Shown here: positions 25,928 through 35,521 of the stretch, piece by piece
How the letters are laid out: every line of letters begins with the position of its first letter
Position numbering within the stretch: the stretch's first letter is position 1
NCBI GenBank assembly: GCA_003141435.1
Contig: PLLW01000057.1
Coordinates: forward strand, 1 to 53,144
Direction: 5' to 3'
Length of the DNA stretch: 53,144 nt
DNA from: Ignavibacteriales bacterium
Lineage (GTDB): Bacteria > Bacteroidota > Ignavibacteria > Ignavibacteriales > Ignavibacteriaceae
Made by a program: the position numbers and the translations under genes
The notes under the pieces: model-generated
What the model was told of the DNA's origin: nothing
What the model saw: only the letters and a program-made list of their open reading frames with translations
The model's database searches: none

Positions 25928-27187
25928 TTAGAAATTAATTTTTAGTTCGTGTATCGAAAATTTATAATTATAAGAAACTGTAAAATTATATGTTTCGCAA
26001 ATTTGCTTCACTAAGGAAAGTCCCAACCCTATCGATTCATTTGATGTGCTCTCCTTTACAAACCGGTCAAATAATTTTTCAGGTTCAATATTCAGTGCCT
26101 CCCCGGAATTCTTAATGGATAATTCATTGGGGATTAGGTTAATCATTAAATCACCGCCGAAAATATTATGCTTAATCGAATTATTAAGCAAGTTTGAGAG
26201 CAAAATTTCAGCAAGGGATAAATTCATATTAATAAAGACATTTTTATCAATATTTGTCTTCAATTTGATATTTTTCATCTCGATAAGCTCATTCAGTCTT
26301 TGCAGCTTTTTTTCTAACAGTGCGCTTAAATCTATCGCCTCTGATTCCTGGTACTGACGGTTATCAATTTTCATTAATTGCAGTAATGCCTGGTTTAGCT
26401 TTGAAAGTCTGGTTGCCGCTTCATTAATGCTTACTATCTCTTTAACAGTTTCCTGATCAAGTTCTTCCCTTTGTAATAATAATTCCGATTTGGTTTTTAT
26501 TATTGCTAAAGGAGTTTGTATTTCATGAGAAGCATTTTCTGTAAACTGTTTAAGGTTAACAAAATCACTTTCAACCTTTTCAACTAACCTATCAATAACC
26601 TGGTTAAGGTTACTGAATTCTGAAATACTGCTTTTGGGAAGTTCCGCAATAGGTTTGCCCCCGGGTCGGTAATCTTTAATTATATCCAGAACACCGTAAA
26701 AGGGTTTCCATACTTTTTTAGAAATAAAATAATTGAGTACCGCCCCCCCTCCTAATAATAAAAAAAAGATTATTGAGGCTGAAAGGACAATTCCATCTAT
26801 AAGACTATCCGAATCAGTGGCCGATCTAAGTATTTCTATTTTGTAAATAGTACCGCTCAAATTAGCTTTGAATGTGAGACACCGGAACTGTTCTCCGTCC
26901 CTCTCTCCGGGCCTAAAAATTAATGTGTCACTAAACCCGGAAGATAATTCTGATTTTTGATTTGTTTTAATTATCCTGATATCGTCCGACTTAGCTAACT
27001 CATGAAGATATCCCTCTCCCTTAATTCCTGATTGTTTAAGGATAACCTCCTTTCTGGAGACAAGCGCTTCATCTATTTCTTCATATATCTCACTCTGGAT
27101 TATGAAAAAGAATGCAAAGCCGCCGATAATAAAAATTATTAGCGCAAACAAAGTATAATATAGGTTAGTTTTTGTTAGTAGTTTCAT
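25928..27187 (-). CDS. Two-component sensor histidine kinase
   Basis: This 419-residue EnvZ/CusS-style kinase has membrane segments near residues 10-30 (LYYTLFALIIFIIGGFAFFF) and 130-155, around a periplasmic sensor loop of about 95 residues. HisKA has phospho-His221 in NASHEIQTPLAIIK. The HATPase domain has the N-box LLNNSIKHN and SIGLGLSLVKQ. Its start overlaps the stop of the response-regulator gene by 4 bases, so translation is coupled. The pair diverges from a TolC-MFP-RND efflux operon, the classical arrangement for a sensor that induces the neighbouring pump. The ligand cannot be read from sequence. Confidence 0.92.
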   Translation of the reverse strand: MKLLTKTNLYYTLFALIIFIIGGFAFFFIIQSEIYEEIDEALVSRKEVILKQSGIKGEGYLHELAKSDDIRIIKTNQKSELSSGFSDTLIFRPGERDGEQFRCLTFKANLSGTIYKIEILRSATDSDSLIDGIVLSASIIFFLLLGGGAVLNYFISKKVWKPFYGVLDIIKDYRPGGKPIAELPKSSISEFSNLNQVIDRLVEKVESDFVNLKQFTENASHEIQTPLAIIKTKSELLLQREELDQETVKEIVSINEAATRLSKLNQALLQLMKIDNRQYQESEAIDLSALLEKKLQRLNELIEMKNIKLKTNIDKNVFINMNLSLAEILLSNLLNNSIKHNIFGGDLMINLIPNELSIKNSGEALNIEPEKLFDRFVKESTSNESIGLGLSLVKQICETYNFTVSYNYKFSIHELKINF

Positions 27188-27861
27188 TCGGTTATAAATT
27201 TATATCCCATTCCATATAAGGTGTGGATATGATCCTTTCCGCCAAGATCCATTATTTTTTTTCTCAGATTTTTAATATGTGTATAAATAAAATCAAAAGA
27301 ATCTGCCGCATCTACGGAATCTCCCCATAAATGTTCGGCAATCGATTCTTTTGTAATAACCCGGTTAAGATTCGCTGTAAAATAAAGAAGCAGCTCATAT
27401 TCCTTTCTTGTCAGGTTCAAAGGTTTATCATAAATGTGGATCTGTGAATCATTTAAGGTGATCTTTATTTCATCAACTATGATTTCTTTGTTCCCGGCAA
27501 AATTTCTTCTTCTCAAAATGGATTTTATTCTGGCGTTTAATTCCGAAAGGAAAAACGGCTTTGTCAGGTAATCGTCCGACCCTGTTTCAAGCCCTATGAT
27601 TTTATCTTTTAGCGAATTCCTTGCTGATATAATTATTATCCCTGTGTTTAGGTATTTTTCTTTTATTAAACTGATTAAGCCTAGCCCGCTTCCGCCGGGC
27701 AGTGTTATATCTATTATTGCGCAGTCATAATCAAAAAGTAAAATTCTCTCTCTCCCTTCATTGTAGGTTGATACACTATCTATTAAATAACGTTCCCGGA
27801 TTAGATATTTGCAAATAGAAGACGTCAGTTCCTTTTCATCTTCTACTAAAAGTAATTTCAT
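27184..27861 (-). CDS. OmpR/PhoB-family response regulator
   Basis: This 225-residue regulator has a receiver domain with phospho-Asp51 in IIDITLPGG, acidic pair in LVEDEKE, and Lys in LTKPFF. It also has a C-terminal winged helix (LTRKEYELLLYF, VDAADSFDFIYTHIKNLRKK, LYGMGYKF). It pairs with the overlapping downstream histidine kinase. The 113-base divergent gap toward the efflux operon presumably contains its binding sites, although no obvious direct repeat was identified there. Confidence 0.94.
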   Translation of the reverse strand: MKLLLVEDEKELTSSICKYLIRERYLIDSVSTYNEGRERILLFDYDCAIIDITLPGGSGLGLISLIKEKYLNTGIIIISARNSLKDKIIGLETGSDDYLTKPFFLSELNARIKSILRRRNFAGNKEIIVDEIKITLNDSQIHIYDKPLNLTRKEYELLLYFTANLNRVITKESIAEHLWGDSVDAADSFDFIYTHIKNLRKKIMDLGGKDHIHTLYGMGYKFITE

Positions 27862-27974
27862 GTTTCTTTTTGCTTTTGTATCTATTAATATAAATAGTAA
27901 TTCTGAATAGATTCTGTTTTATTTCCTCCTCCAAAAATACTTATATTAACAACTAATTTTTAATGCCAGTTGTA

Positions 27975-29246
27975 ATGAAAAGAAATAATATATTCCTTTT
28001 ATTTCTCTCACTTTTTTTGTGCCCCTTATTAAAGGCTCAAAATGATTTGCAGTTTTATCTTAATTCCGCTTTCAGGAATAATCCCACTCTCCAAGAAAGC
28101 CAAAATAATATAAGTGTAAAAAAGCTGGATAAATCATTAACCGAAGCCCAATATATTCTCCCTCAGATAAATTTAACAGCCAACTATCTGTTTGTCCCAT
28201 ATTTTAATAACGATAAAATTGTTACTGCTAATTCCGGTCCCAATGCAGTTGGATATGATCCTTCAATTACAAACGGCGGGCTGTACTCCGCCCAGGTAAA
28301 TGTGAGCAAGAATATTTTTAATGGTGGAGTGGTCGATGTATATAATTATCAAGCCGATCTGCAGATAAAAAGCAATGAATTGAATTATGGCCTTACTAAA
28401 CATAATCTTGAAAAGGATGTTATCGATCAATATATAAACTGCTGGCAGGCTCAGGAACTATATATTCTTTCAACTTCAACTTCCGATACTTTGCTTCAGC
28501 AGCTAAGTATAACTAAAAACCTCATGATGAAAGGATTAGTCAAGCAATCCGATTATCTCCTCCTAAAGGTGGAGTTTGAAAATCAACAGCTTGCCGCATT
28601 GCAGGCATTCGCTTCATTAAAAAGCAGCATTTACCAGCTTAATGTTTTGGCAGGAATTCAGGATACTTCAATTGTTACTCTGGATAATGTAAAACTGAAT
28701 AAAACATCAAATGTTGGTCCCTCAATGTTCTTTAACCAATATGAAAACGACAGCCTTCTTATTCTGAATCAGCAGGATGTCTTTGAAACTAAATATTACC
28801 CCCAGTTAAATCTTTTCTTTAATGCTGGTCTTAACGCTGTTGAGTTGAACGACATTCAAAAAAAATTCGGGTTGAGCGCAGGTTTCAATTTCTCCCTTCC
28901 TATTTATGATGGCTCCCAGAAAAGTATTACCCGGCAGCAGTCGCAGATCAATTTAAGTACGATCGTCTCAAATAAGAAAAACCAGGAAGTCCTGATAAAA
29001 AATAAAATCAAGGAAAGTTCCTCACAGGTGGAGTATTATATCAACTCGCTTCAATCAATTACCTCACAGCTTGAGGACTATAATAAAATAATAATTCTTT
29101 TGAACTCTGAACTGATGCATGGACAGGTATCTATGGTTGACTATATTACAATTATCAAAAACTATCTCGATCTTAAGAAAAATGAAATTTCTTCCTCAGC
29201 CGCATACCAGCAGGCTGTCAATCAATTTAATTATTGGAATTGGTAG
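27975..29246 (+). CDS. TolC-family outer membrane efflux protein
   Basis: The 423-residue outer membrane channel protein begins with a signal peptide (MKRNNIFLLFLSLFLCPLLKAQ); an ATG four codons earlier (27963) is also possible. The body shows alternating alpha-helical hairpin and strand regions with Gln- and Asn-rich helices characteristic of the outer membrane efflux protein family, and two homologous halves are expected. It is the first gene of a three-gene tripartite efflux operon with a membrane fusion lipoprotein and an RND pump, each following within a few bases. Confidence 0.88.
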   Translation: MKRNNIFLLFLSLFLCPLLKAQNDLQFYLNSAFRNNPTLQESQNNISVKKLDKSLTEAQYILPQINLTANYLFVPYFNNDKIVTANSGPNAVGYDPSITNGGLYSAQVNVSKNIFNGGVVDVYNYQADLQIKSNELNYGLTKHNLEKDVIDQYINCWQAQELYILSTSTSDTLLQQLSITKNLMMKGLVKQSDYLLLKVEFENQQLAALQAFASLKSSIYQLNVLAGIQDTSIVTLDNVKLNKTSNVGPSMFFNQYENDSLLILNQQDVFETKYYPQLNLFFNAGLNAVELNDIQKKFGLSAGFNFSLPIYDGSQKSITRQQSQINLSTIVSNKKNQEVLIKNKIKESSSQVEYYINSLQSITSQLEDYNKIIILLNSELMHGQVSMVDYITIIKNYLDLKKNEISSSAAYQQAVNQFNYWNW

Positions 29247-29247
29247 A

Positions 29248-30201
29248 ATGAACTTAAATAACAAACTATTTCTTCAGCCTGCGCTAAGTTTTGTCCGAAC
29301 CTCTTGGCCCCTGCTTTTGCTAAGCATCCTCACTATAAGCCTATTATCCTGCGGGAAGAAGGATTCTGAAGAAACTGAAACTCCACTGAAAGGAGTGGAA
29401 GTAACAGCCGGCAGTCCTGTAACTACAAAGATGAATGAGTATTTAGACCTTAATGCAAACACAACTTTCCTCTCACAGGAAATTGTACGCGCTACTTTCC
29501 TGGGTTTTATTATAAAAACAGATAAGAATTTAGGAGATCATGTTAAAAAAGGGGATAGACTTTTCTCTATTAAAACCAAAGAAGCCAGCGCTGTCGATAG
29601 CACTGACCTTGGAAAACAATTTAACGGACTTGTAAATGTTTATGCCCGTACAAATGGCATCTTAACCGAACTTTCTTACCAGACAGGCGATTATGTTACT
29701 GAATCCGACCGGCTTGCCCTAATCGTCGATCCCTCATCACTAAGAATTTTACTTAATGTCCCTTTTCAGTATTCTAAAAACATTTCAAAATTAGAATTAT
29801 ATCCCATTATACTTCCGGATAATAAAAAATTTTTAGCAAAGGTTGTCAAAATACTCCCATCAATTGATGCCGTTAACCAGACGCAGTCATTTATCCTTGA
29901 ACCTAATACCCCGATAAATGTTCCTGCTAACCTGAACTTAATTGTTAAGATTCCGCTTAAGACTTTGGTTAATGCAGTCGCTCTTCCTAAGTCTGCTGTT
30001 GTAACAAACGAAACTGAATCAGAATTTTGGGTGATGAAAATAATAAATGATTCAACTGCGGTAAAACTCGATATAAAGAAAGGAATCGAGACAGATTCAC
30101 TTGTCCAGATTAAAGAACCGGCTCTGTCAACTAATGATCGGTTCATTACTGAAGGTGCTTATGGCTTACCCGATACTGTTAATATTCTGATTAAAAAATA
30201 A
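29248..30201 (+). CDS. RND efflux periplasmic adaptor (membrane fusion) lipoprotein
   Basis: The 317-residue adaptor links the inner-membrane pump to the outer-membrane channel. The ATG at 29248 follows the tolC-like stop at once. An alternative TTG-type upstream frame overlapping tolC was rejected because the true N-terminus is a lipoprotein signal (LTISLLSCGKK). A short lipoyl-like half-motif region (LGDHVKKGDRLFSIKTKEA) and its return strand (NGILTELSYQTGDYVTESDRLALIVD) frame a compact hairpin. A beta-barrel and membrane-proximal domain complete the protein. The alpha-hairpin is short, so docking to the channel may be minimal. Confidence 0.88.
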   Translation: MNLNNKLFLQPALSFVRTSWPLLLLSILTISLLSCGKKDSEETETPLKGVEVTAGSPVTTKMNEYLDLNANTTFLSQEIVRATFLGFIIKTDKNLGDHVKKGDRLFSIKTKEASAVDSTDLGKQFNGLVNVYARTNGILTELSYQTGDYVTESDRLALIVDPSSLRILLNVPFQYSKNISKLELYPIILPDNKKFLAKVVKILPSIDAVNQTQSFILEPNTPINVPANLNLIVKIPLKTLVNAVALPKSAVVTNETESEFWVMKIINDSTAVKLDIKKGIETDSLVQIKEPALSTNDRFITEGAYGLPDTVNILIKK

Positions 30202-30205
30202 TCTA

Positions 30206-33200
30206 ATGAAAAAGTTTTATACAGATTTCAAAGGTCCCGTAGCCGCAATTCTATTCTTTATTATTTTGGGGGGGATTTATTCGCTAACCAATATTCAAAC
30301 CGGTCTCTTTCCTGATATAACTTTTCCAAAAATTAAAATAATTGCCGAGAATGGTCAGCAGCCTGTTAATAAGATGATGGTTACCATAACTGTCCCTCTG
30401 GAAAATGCTATTAAGAAAGTCCAGAACCTTCATATGGTCAGGAGCACTACCTCACGGGGTAGTTGCGAAATCTCAGCATTCCTTGATTGGAATACCGATA
30501 TCGATCTCGGTAAACAGCGTATTGAAGCTGAGATCAATTCAATACGACAGGATCTTCCTCAGGACATACAAATCACTATTCAAAAGATGAATCCTTCCAT
30601 TCTTCCTGTAATGGGATATTCTCTCGAAGGAGAAGGGAAGAGTCAGATCGAATTACGCTTGATTGCTGAATATACTATCAAACCATTCCTTTCAAGAATT
30701 CCCGGCATAGCTGAAATTGCAATCATAGGCGGCAAGACAAAGGAATATCGCGTAATTCTCGATCCTCTTAAAATGAGTAATCTTGGTATTACCCCTCAAT
30801 TTGTTTCTACGGTTTTGTCGGAGAGTAATTTCATCAAATCAAACGGCTATATTAATGATTATAACAGGTTATATCTTAGTATCACTAACACTGCTGTTAA
30901 TGATAAAGAAGAGTTAGAAAATATTATCCTGAAAAACACCCCTCAACGTGCAATTCAGCTTAAAGATATCGCAAAAGTCGAGATAGCCGAGAAAAAAGAA
31001 TATATAAAGATAAACGCAAATGGAAAGGATGTGCCGTTAATTGCTGTAATCAAACAGCCGGAAGCAAACCTGGTAAACCTGTCTAAAGAAGTAACCTCTA
31101 AGATAAAAGATCTTAATCGACTTCTCCCCAAAGGCGTTAAACTTGTCCCTTATTACAACCAGGCTGATTTTGTAAACGGTTCTATCAGCAGCCTTAGGGA
31201 TGTTCTTTGGATCGGTCTCATTCTTGCCCTGGTAGTTGCTTTCATTTTCCTCCGTTCGCTTAAAGCAAGTTCAGTTATCTTCTTTACAATTCCAATTACT
31301 CTTTCGTTAACAATAATTATTCTTTTTGCTGCAGGTTATACTTTTAATATTATGACTATTGGCGCTATAGCCGCCGCCATAGGATTAATAATTGATGACG
31401 CCATTATCGTAGTTGAACAAATTCACCGCACACATGAGGAACACCCTGGCGAAAGTAGCTTTACTCTTGTTAATGAGGCGATACGTTACCTTTTTCCGGC
31501 TATGGTCGGTTCTTCTTTTAGTACTATTGTAATCTTCCTTCCCTTTGTTCTTATGAGCGGCGTAGCAGGCGCTTATTTTAAGGTAATGACGAATACTATG
31601 ATCATTACTCTTGTCGCTTCTTTCCTGGTTACATGGATTGGTTTGCCGGTAATTTATATCCTTTTCTCAAAAGAAGTCCATAATATCGGGCAGTCTAAAG
31701 TGGTTAAACAAAGAAATTGGATTTCTTATTTCATACAGCGTCCTCTGATCTCAATAATATTTTCTATCGCTATCATCATCCTTGCCTTGTCTATCCTTCC
31801 TAGATTGCCAAGTGGCTTTCTCCCGGATATGGATGAGGGTTCTTTAGTGCTCGATTTTAAAAGCCCCCCCGGAACCTCTCTTGAGGAAACTGACCGTATG
31901 CTTCAACAGGTTGATAATATCCTTAAAGGAAATCCGGATGTACAGAAATTTTCCAGAAGGCTGGGTACCCAGATGGGTTTCTTCATAACTGAACCCAATA
32001 ACGGTGACTATCTTATACAGTTAAAAACAAAACGTTCCAAACCTACTATGGATGTTGCCGATGATATAAGAAAAGAGATTGAATCAACGCTCCCAGCACT
32101 GCAAGTAGATTTTGGTCAGGTAATTGGTGACATGCTCGGCGACCTTATGAGTTCTACTCAACCGGTTGAAGTTAAAATCTTTGGCGATGATCAGGAGGTG
32201 CTTAAAAAACTTGCTCAGCAGGCTTCTGATATTATAGGAAATGTTAAAGGTACTGCCGATCTCTTTAACGGGATTACTATTGCCGGACCCGAAATGGTCA
32301 TTGAACCCAATATAGCTAAGCTCGCTCAGTACAATCTTACGCCATCCGATTTCCAATACCTTATCCAAAATAAAATTGAGGGAAATGTTGCAGGAAGTAT
32401 TCTTGAAACTAATAAACTGACTGATATCCGACTCATTGAAACAAATAAATATCCTGTTTCATTAAATGATATAAATAGTTCTCAAATCGCTCTTCCAAAC
32501 GGACGGTTAAAACCTATCAGTGAATTTGCAAAAATTACTCTTACTCCTGGAGTCGCAGAAATTGAGCGGGAAAACCTGAAACCAATGATCGCAATTACAG
32601 CACGGCTTAATAACCGGGACCTTGGTACTACTCTTAAAGAAATTCAGCAGAAAATTAAATCCGGGCTCACTCTCCCTGTGGGTTATATGATAGAATATGG
32701 TGGCGCCTACGCTGAACAACAGCAGGCATTCAGCGAATTATTATTAATCTTAATTAGCTCATGCTTCCTTGTTTTTGTTGTTATACTCTTTCTGTTTAGA
32801 AATATTAAAGTTTCACTTTTAATAATTTTAATTGCCATGCTCGGTGTTGCCGGAAGTTTTATCGCTCTCTTTATAACTGGTACCCCTCTTAATGTTGGCA
32901 GTTATACCGGAATAATCATGATAGTTGGTATTATTGGGGAGAATTCCATTTTCACTTATCTGCAGTTTAAATATGAAAGGGAAAAAGTTGGTAGGGATAA
33001 TGCAATTATATATGCTATTTCCACTAGGCTCAGACCAAAACTCATGACCGCATTAGGTGCAATTTCTGCACTGTTCCCCCTTGCACTTGGAATCGGTACT
33101 GGCGCCCAGATGCACCAGCCTCTTGCAATAGCAATTATAGGTGGACTTATAATTGCCCTTCCTTTGCTATTAATCGTTCTCCCATCGTTTCTAAGGCTTA

Positions 33201-33214
33201 TTGAAAATAAATAA
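30206..33214 (+). CDS. RND-superfamily efflux transporter (AcrB-like)
   Basis: This 1002-residue inner-membrane proton antiporter has twelve expected membrane helices and two large periplasmic loops. The N-terminus runs into NIQTGLFPDITFPKI, and the porter domain includes GIAEIAIIGGKTKEY. Helix 4 carries the acidic pair in AIGLIIDDAIIVVE (about residues 397-398). The Asp-Asp pattern matches drug-type (HAE) pumps rather than the heavy-metal forms with GAxVDxA. The late TM region has SFIALFITGTPLNVGSYTG. With the upstream adaptor and channel genes it forms a complete tripartite pump, probably controlled by the divergent two-component system. The substrate is unknown. Confidence 0.93.
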   Translation: MKKFYTDFKGPVAAILFFIILGGIYSLTNIQTGLFPDITFPKIKIIAENGQQPVNKMMVTITVPLENAIKKVQNLHMVRSTTSRGSCEISAFLDWNTDIDLGKQRIEAEINSIRQDLPQDIQITIQKMNPSILPVMGYSLEGEGKSQIELRLIAEYTIKPFLSRIPGIAEIAIIGGKTKEYRVILDPLKMSNLGITPQFVSTVLSESNFIKSNGYINDYNRLYLSITNTAVNDKEELENIILKNTPQRAIQLKDIAKVEIAEKKEYIKINANGKDVPLIAVIKQPEANLVNLSKEVTSKIKDLNRLLPKGVKLVPYYNQADFVNGSISSLRDVLWIGLILALVVAFIFLRSLKASSVIFFTIPITLSLTIIILFAAGYTFNIMTIGAIAAAIGLIIDDAIIVVEQIHRTHEEHPGESSFTLVNEAIRYLFPAMVGSSFSTIVIFLPFVLMSGVAGAYFKVMTNTMIITLVASFLVTWIGLPVIYILFSKEVHNIGQSKVVKQRNWISYFIQRPLISIIFSIAIIILALSILPRLPSGFLPDMDEGSLVLDFKSPPGTSLEETDRMLQQVDNILKGNPDVQKFSRRLGTQMGFFITEPNNGDYLIQLKTKRSKPTMDVADDIRKEIESTLPALQVDFGQVIGDMLGDLMSSTQPVEVKIFGDDQEVLKKLAQQASDIIGNVKGTADLFNGITIAGPEMVIEPNIAKLAQYNLTPSDFQYLIQNKIEGNVAGSILETNKLTDIRLIETNKYPVSLNDINSSQIALPNGRLKPISEFAKITLTPGVAEIERENLKPMIAITARLNNRDLGTTLKEIQQKIKSGLTLPVGYMIEYGGAYAEQQQAFSELLLILISSCFLVFVVILFLFRNIKVSLLIILIAMLGVAGSFIALFITGTPLNVGSYTGIIMIVGIIGENSIFTYLQFKYEREKVGRDNAIIYAISTRLRPKLMTALGAISALFPLALGIGTGAQMHQPLAIAIIGGLIIALPLLLIVLPSFLRLIENK

Positions 33215-33280
33215 CATAAATGTAACTTGCACTTAATTTTTATAATTGTATTTAATAACAACGTTGACTAATTTTACAAT

Positions 33281-33336
33281 GGTGATGGGGTTCGCCTTTA
33301 ACCGTCCTTATATATCATGGACTGATAACTCCTACC
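33281..33336 (+). ncRNA. Fluoride riboswitch (crcB motif aptamer)
   Basis: The sequence GGTGATGGGGTTCGCC (33281-33296) starts the aptamer. GTCC pairs with GGAC (around 33304-33321) and the 3' segment CTGATAACTCCTACC (33322-33336) ends it. It has the conserved fluoride-aptamer features: GG(C/T)GATG opening, a small P2 stem, and a pseudoknot of GGGGT with ACTCC. It precedes crcB, a DUF190 gene and enolase, all known members of fluoride regulons. The aptamer binds fluoride through a Mg2+ cluster and turns on downstream genes. Confidence 0.93.
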
Positions 33337-33352
33337 TTGTAAATATGTATTT

Positions 33353-33373
33353 AATAAGATAGGAGACCTTATT
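33353..33373 (+). promoter_or_regulatory. Hairpin enclosing the crcB Shine-Dalgarno site
   Basis: AATAAG (33353-33358) pairs with CTTATT (33368-33373) with the AGGAG ribosome site in the loop, immediately before the start codon of crcB. It lies 16 bases after the aptamer and could be the expression platform acting on translation. No intrinsic terminator with a T-run was found here. Confidence 0.5.
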
Positions 33374-33376
33374 TTG

Positions 33377-33757
33377 ATGAACTACTTTTTTGTCTTTGTC
33401 GGAGCTGGTATCGGCGGAATTGTCCGTTATTGGGGTTCTAATTTTGTATATAAATTCCTTTCCCCGACTTTTCCATACGGAACTTTATTCGTAAATATTC
33501 TTGGCAGTTTTATAATTGGAATCGTAATGTATTATCTCGACTCCAGGGAATTGATAAGTCAGGAGTTAAGAATATTTTTAACAGTTGGTTTTTGCGGGGG
33601 TCTGACTACTTTTTCAACCTTTTCCTATGAGACAATAAATTTTCTAAAAGAAAAAGAATTCCTTTTTGCAGGATTAAATATAGTTTCAAATGTATTGATC
33701 ACTCTCTTTGCTCTTTTTCTGGTATATAAATTATCAAAACTATTAGGTGGAGTGTAA
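33377..33757 (+). CDS. crcB: Fluoride channel Fluc/CrcB
   Basis: Fluc proteins are dual-topology dimeric fluoride channels that expel F- from the cytoplasm. The 126-residue protein has four membrane helices. Family motifs are GAGIGGIVRYWGSNF, GTLFVNILGSFIIG (with the pore Asn) and GFCGGLTTFSTFSYE. The ATG at 33377 is preferred (AGGAGA upstream at 33361-33366); a TTG one codon earlier is an alternative. It sits directly under the fluoride riboswitch and overlaps in organisation with DUF190, whose ATG is one base past this stop. Only one crcB gene is present, so the channel is presumably a homodimer. Confidence 0.96.
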   Translation: MNYFFVFVGAGIGGIVRYWGSNFVYKFLSPTFPYGTLFVNILGSFIIGIVMYYLDSRELISQELRIFLTVGFCGGLTTFSTFSYETINFLKEKEFLFAGLNIVSNVLITLFALFLVYKLSKLLGGV

Positions 33758-33758
33758 G

Positions 33759-34112
33759 ATGGAAATTAAAGGTGAGGCAAAGTTGATTCGTATTTTTATT
33801 GGGGAAACAGATAAAATTGCTCATATTCCTGTTTATGAAAAGATTGTCATTGAAGCAAGAAAAGCTGGTCTTGCGGGGGCAACTGTTTTTAAAGGTATTA
33901 TGGGATATGGCAGAAATAGCCGCATTCATTCTTCTAAAATTTTAAGGTTATCTGAGGATCTTCCTATAATTATCGAGATTGTTGATGCATTGGAAAAAGT
34001 TGAAATGTTCTTGCCTGTACTTCACGATATTTTTGAAGAAGCTAATTGCGGCGGTTTAATTACATTAGAAAAAGCTGATGTCATAAAATATATCGCAACA
34101 AAAAAAGATTAA
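33759..34112 (+). CDS. DUF190 family protein, fluoride regulon member
   Basis: This 117-residue DUF190 (UPF0166) protein has the family pattern AKLIRIFIGETDK, PVYEKIVIEARKAGLAGATVFKGIMGYG, LPIIIEIVDALEKVE and a C-terminal GGLITLEKADV. It resembles the PII-like fold in outline. Its biochemical role is not established. DUF190 genes are often next to or fused with crcB under fluoride riboswitches, and here the ATG follows the crcB stop by one base, with AGGTGGAG as ribosome site, implying translational coupling. A GTG four codons upstream is possible but less likely. Confidence 0.88.
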   Translation: MEIKGEAKLIRIFIGETDKIAHIPVYEKIVIEARKAGLAGATVFKGIMGYGRNSRIHSSKILRLSEDLPIIIEIVDALEKVEMFLPVLHDIFEEANCGGLITLEKADVIKYIATKKD

Positions 34113-34193
34113 TCCAAATGCTATGGGAATCATCCGCTAAAAAATATGATTTCATAACTCTAAAAAAGTTATTAATAAAAAAGGAAAATAAAA

Positions 34194-35483
34194 ATGAAAA
34201 TTACAAAAGTATTAGGTAGAGAAGTATTGGACTCAAGGGGAAATCCTACGGTAGAAGTTGATATAACTTTGGATGGTAATTTTTTCGGACGGGCAATCGT
34301 ACCCAGCGGCGCAAGTACCGGCGAAAGAGAAGCCGTTGAACTGCGTGATGGAGATATGACCCAGTTTAAGGGCAAAGGTGTTTTAAAAGCCGTTGCCAAT
34401 GTAAATGAAACTATTTCTAAAAATATTGTAGGAAAAGTATTCAATTCACAAAAAGAAATTGATTATAAAATGATTGAACTTGATGGAACACCTAATAAAG
34501 CTAAATTAGGAGCTAATACAATACTTGGTGTTTCAATGGCGTATGCAAAGGCTGCAGCTGTATTTAAAGGAATTCCATTGTATCGTTATCTTTCAGATAA
34601 AGAGAAATATATTATGCCGGTTCCTTGTATGAACGTCATAAACGGCGGAAAGCATGCTGATAATAATGTTGACTTTCAGGAGTTTATGATAGCTCCGCAT
34701 AACGCCACATCTTTTAAGGATTCAATAAGAAAAGGTGTCGAGGTGTTTCATACTCTAAAGGAAATTCTAAAGAAAAAAGGTTATTCTACCGGTGTTGGCG
34801 ATGAAGGCGGCTTTGCCCCGAATTTGAAATCGAACGAGGAGGCTGTTGAAGTCATTCTCGAAGCAATAGTGAAAGCGGGATACAAAACTGGTAATGATAT
34901 ATCCATTTGTCTCGATCCTGCTGCTAGCGAAATGTGGGACAATGGAAAGTATAAATTCTTCAAGTCCGATAATCATCTTGCAACTTCAGATGAAATGATC
35001 GCTATTTGGAAAAAATGGGTTAATGATTATCCAATAATTCTGATCGAAGACGGTATGGCAGAAAACGATTGGGATGGGTGGCAAAAACTAACGAAAGAAC
35101 TTGGAAGCAAAATTGAATTGGTTGGCGATGATATTTTTTGTACTAATCCTAAAATCTTAAAAGAAGGGATTGATAAGAAAGTTGCAAACTCAATTTTAAT
35201 AAAATTAAATCAAATAGGAACCGTAACCGAAACTTTGGAAACAATAAATCTGGCATATTCCAATAATTATAATTGTTTTGTCTCTCACAGGAGTGGTGAA
35301 ACTGAAGATACAACTATTGCCGATTTAACAGTTGCTGTTGGGGCTGGACATTTAAAGACTGGCAGCGGATGCAGAAGTGAAAGAATTGCAAAGTTTAATC
35401 AATTGATAAGAATTGAAGAAGAACTTGGAAATAATTGCTCTTTTGCAGGAATAAAAGCATTTAAGAATAGAAAATTAAAATAG
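34194..35483 (+). CDS. eno: Enolase
   Basis: Enolase interconverts 2-phosphoglycerate and phosphoenolpyruvate in glycolysis. The 429-residue protein has all the main signatures: [40 protein letters not shown] and [32 protein letters not shown] and [15 protein letters not shown] follow, with SHRSGETED and [12 protein letters not shown]. The Gly-Cys in that last segment differs from the more usual SMS/PAR residues. It lies 81 bases after DUF190 on the same strand with no strong terminator between, so it may belong to the fluoride riboswitch operon. Fluoride is a classical enolase inhibitor, which gives that grouping a biochemical reason. Confidence 0.97.
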   Translation: MKITKVLGREVLDSRGNPTVEVDITLDGNFFGRAIVPSGASTGEREAVELRDGDMTQFKGKGVLKAVANVNETISKNIVGKVFNSQKEIDYKMIELDGTPNKAKLGANTILGVSMAYAKAAAVFKGIPLYRYLSDKEKYIMPVPCMNVINGGKHADNNVDFQEFMIAPHNATSFKDSIRKGVEVFHTLKEILKKKGYSTGVGDEGGFAPNLKSNEEAVEVILEAIVKAGYKTGNDISICLDPAASEMWDNGKYKFFKSDNHLATSDEMIAIWKKWVNDYPIILIEDGMAENDWDGWQKLTKELGSKIELVGDDIFCTNPKILKEGIDKKVANSILIKLNQIGTVTETLETINLAYSNNYNCFVSHRSGETEDTTIADLTVAVGAGHLKTGSGCRSERIAKFNQLIRIEEELGNNCSFAGIKAFKNRKLK

Positions 35484-35521
35484 ACGGTAGTCCTAAAAAT
35501 TTTCTTAATCTATTAAAATGA

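Noticed and set aside
29119-29247. Upstream extension of the membrane fusion protein into the tolC-like gene
   Set aside because: It has no sensible signal, while the ATG at 29248 yields a clean lipoprotein signal peptide.
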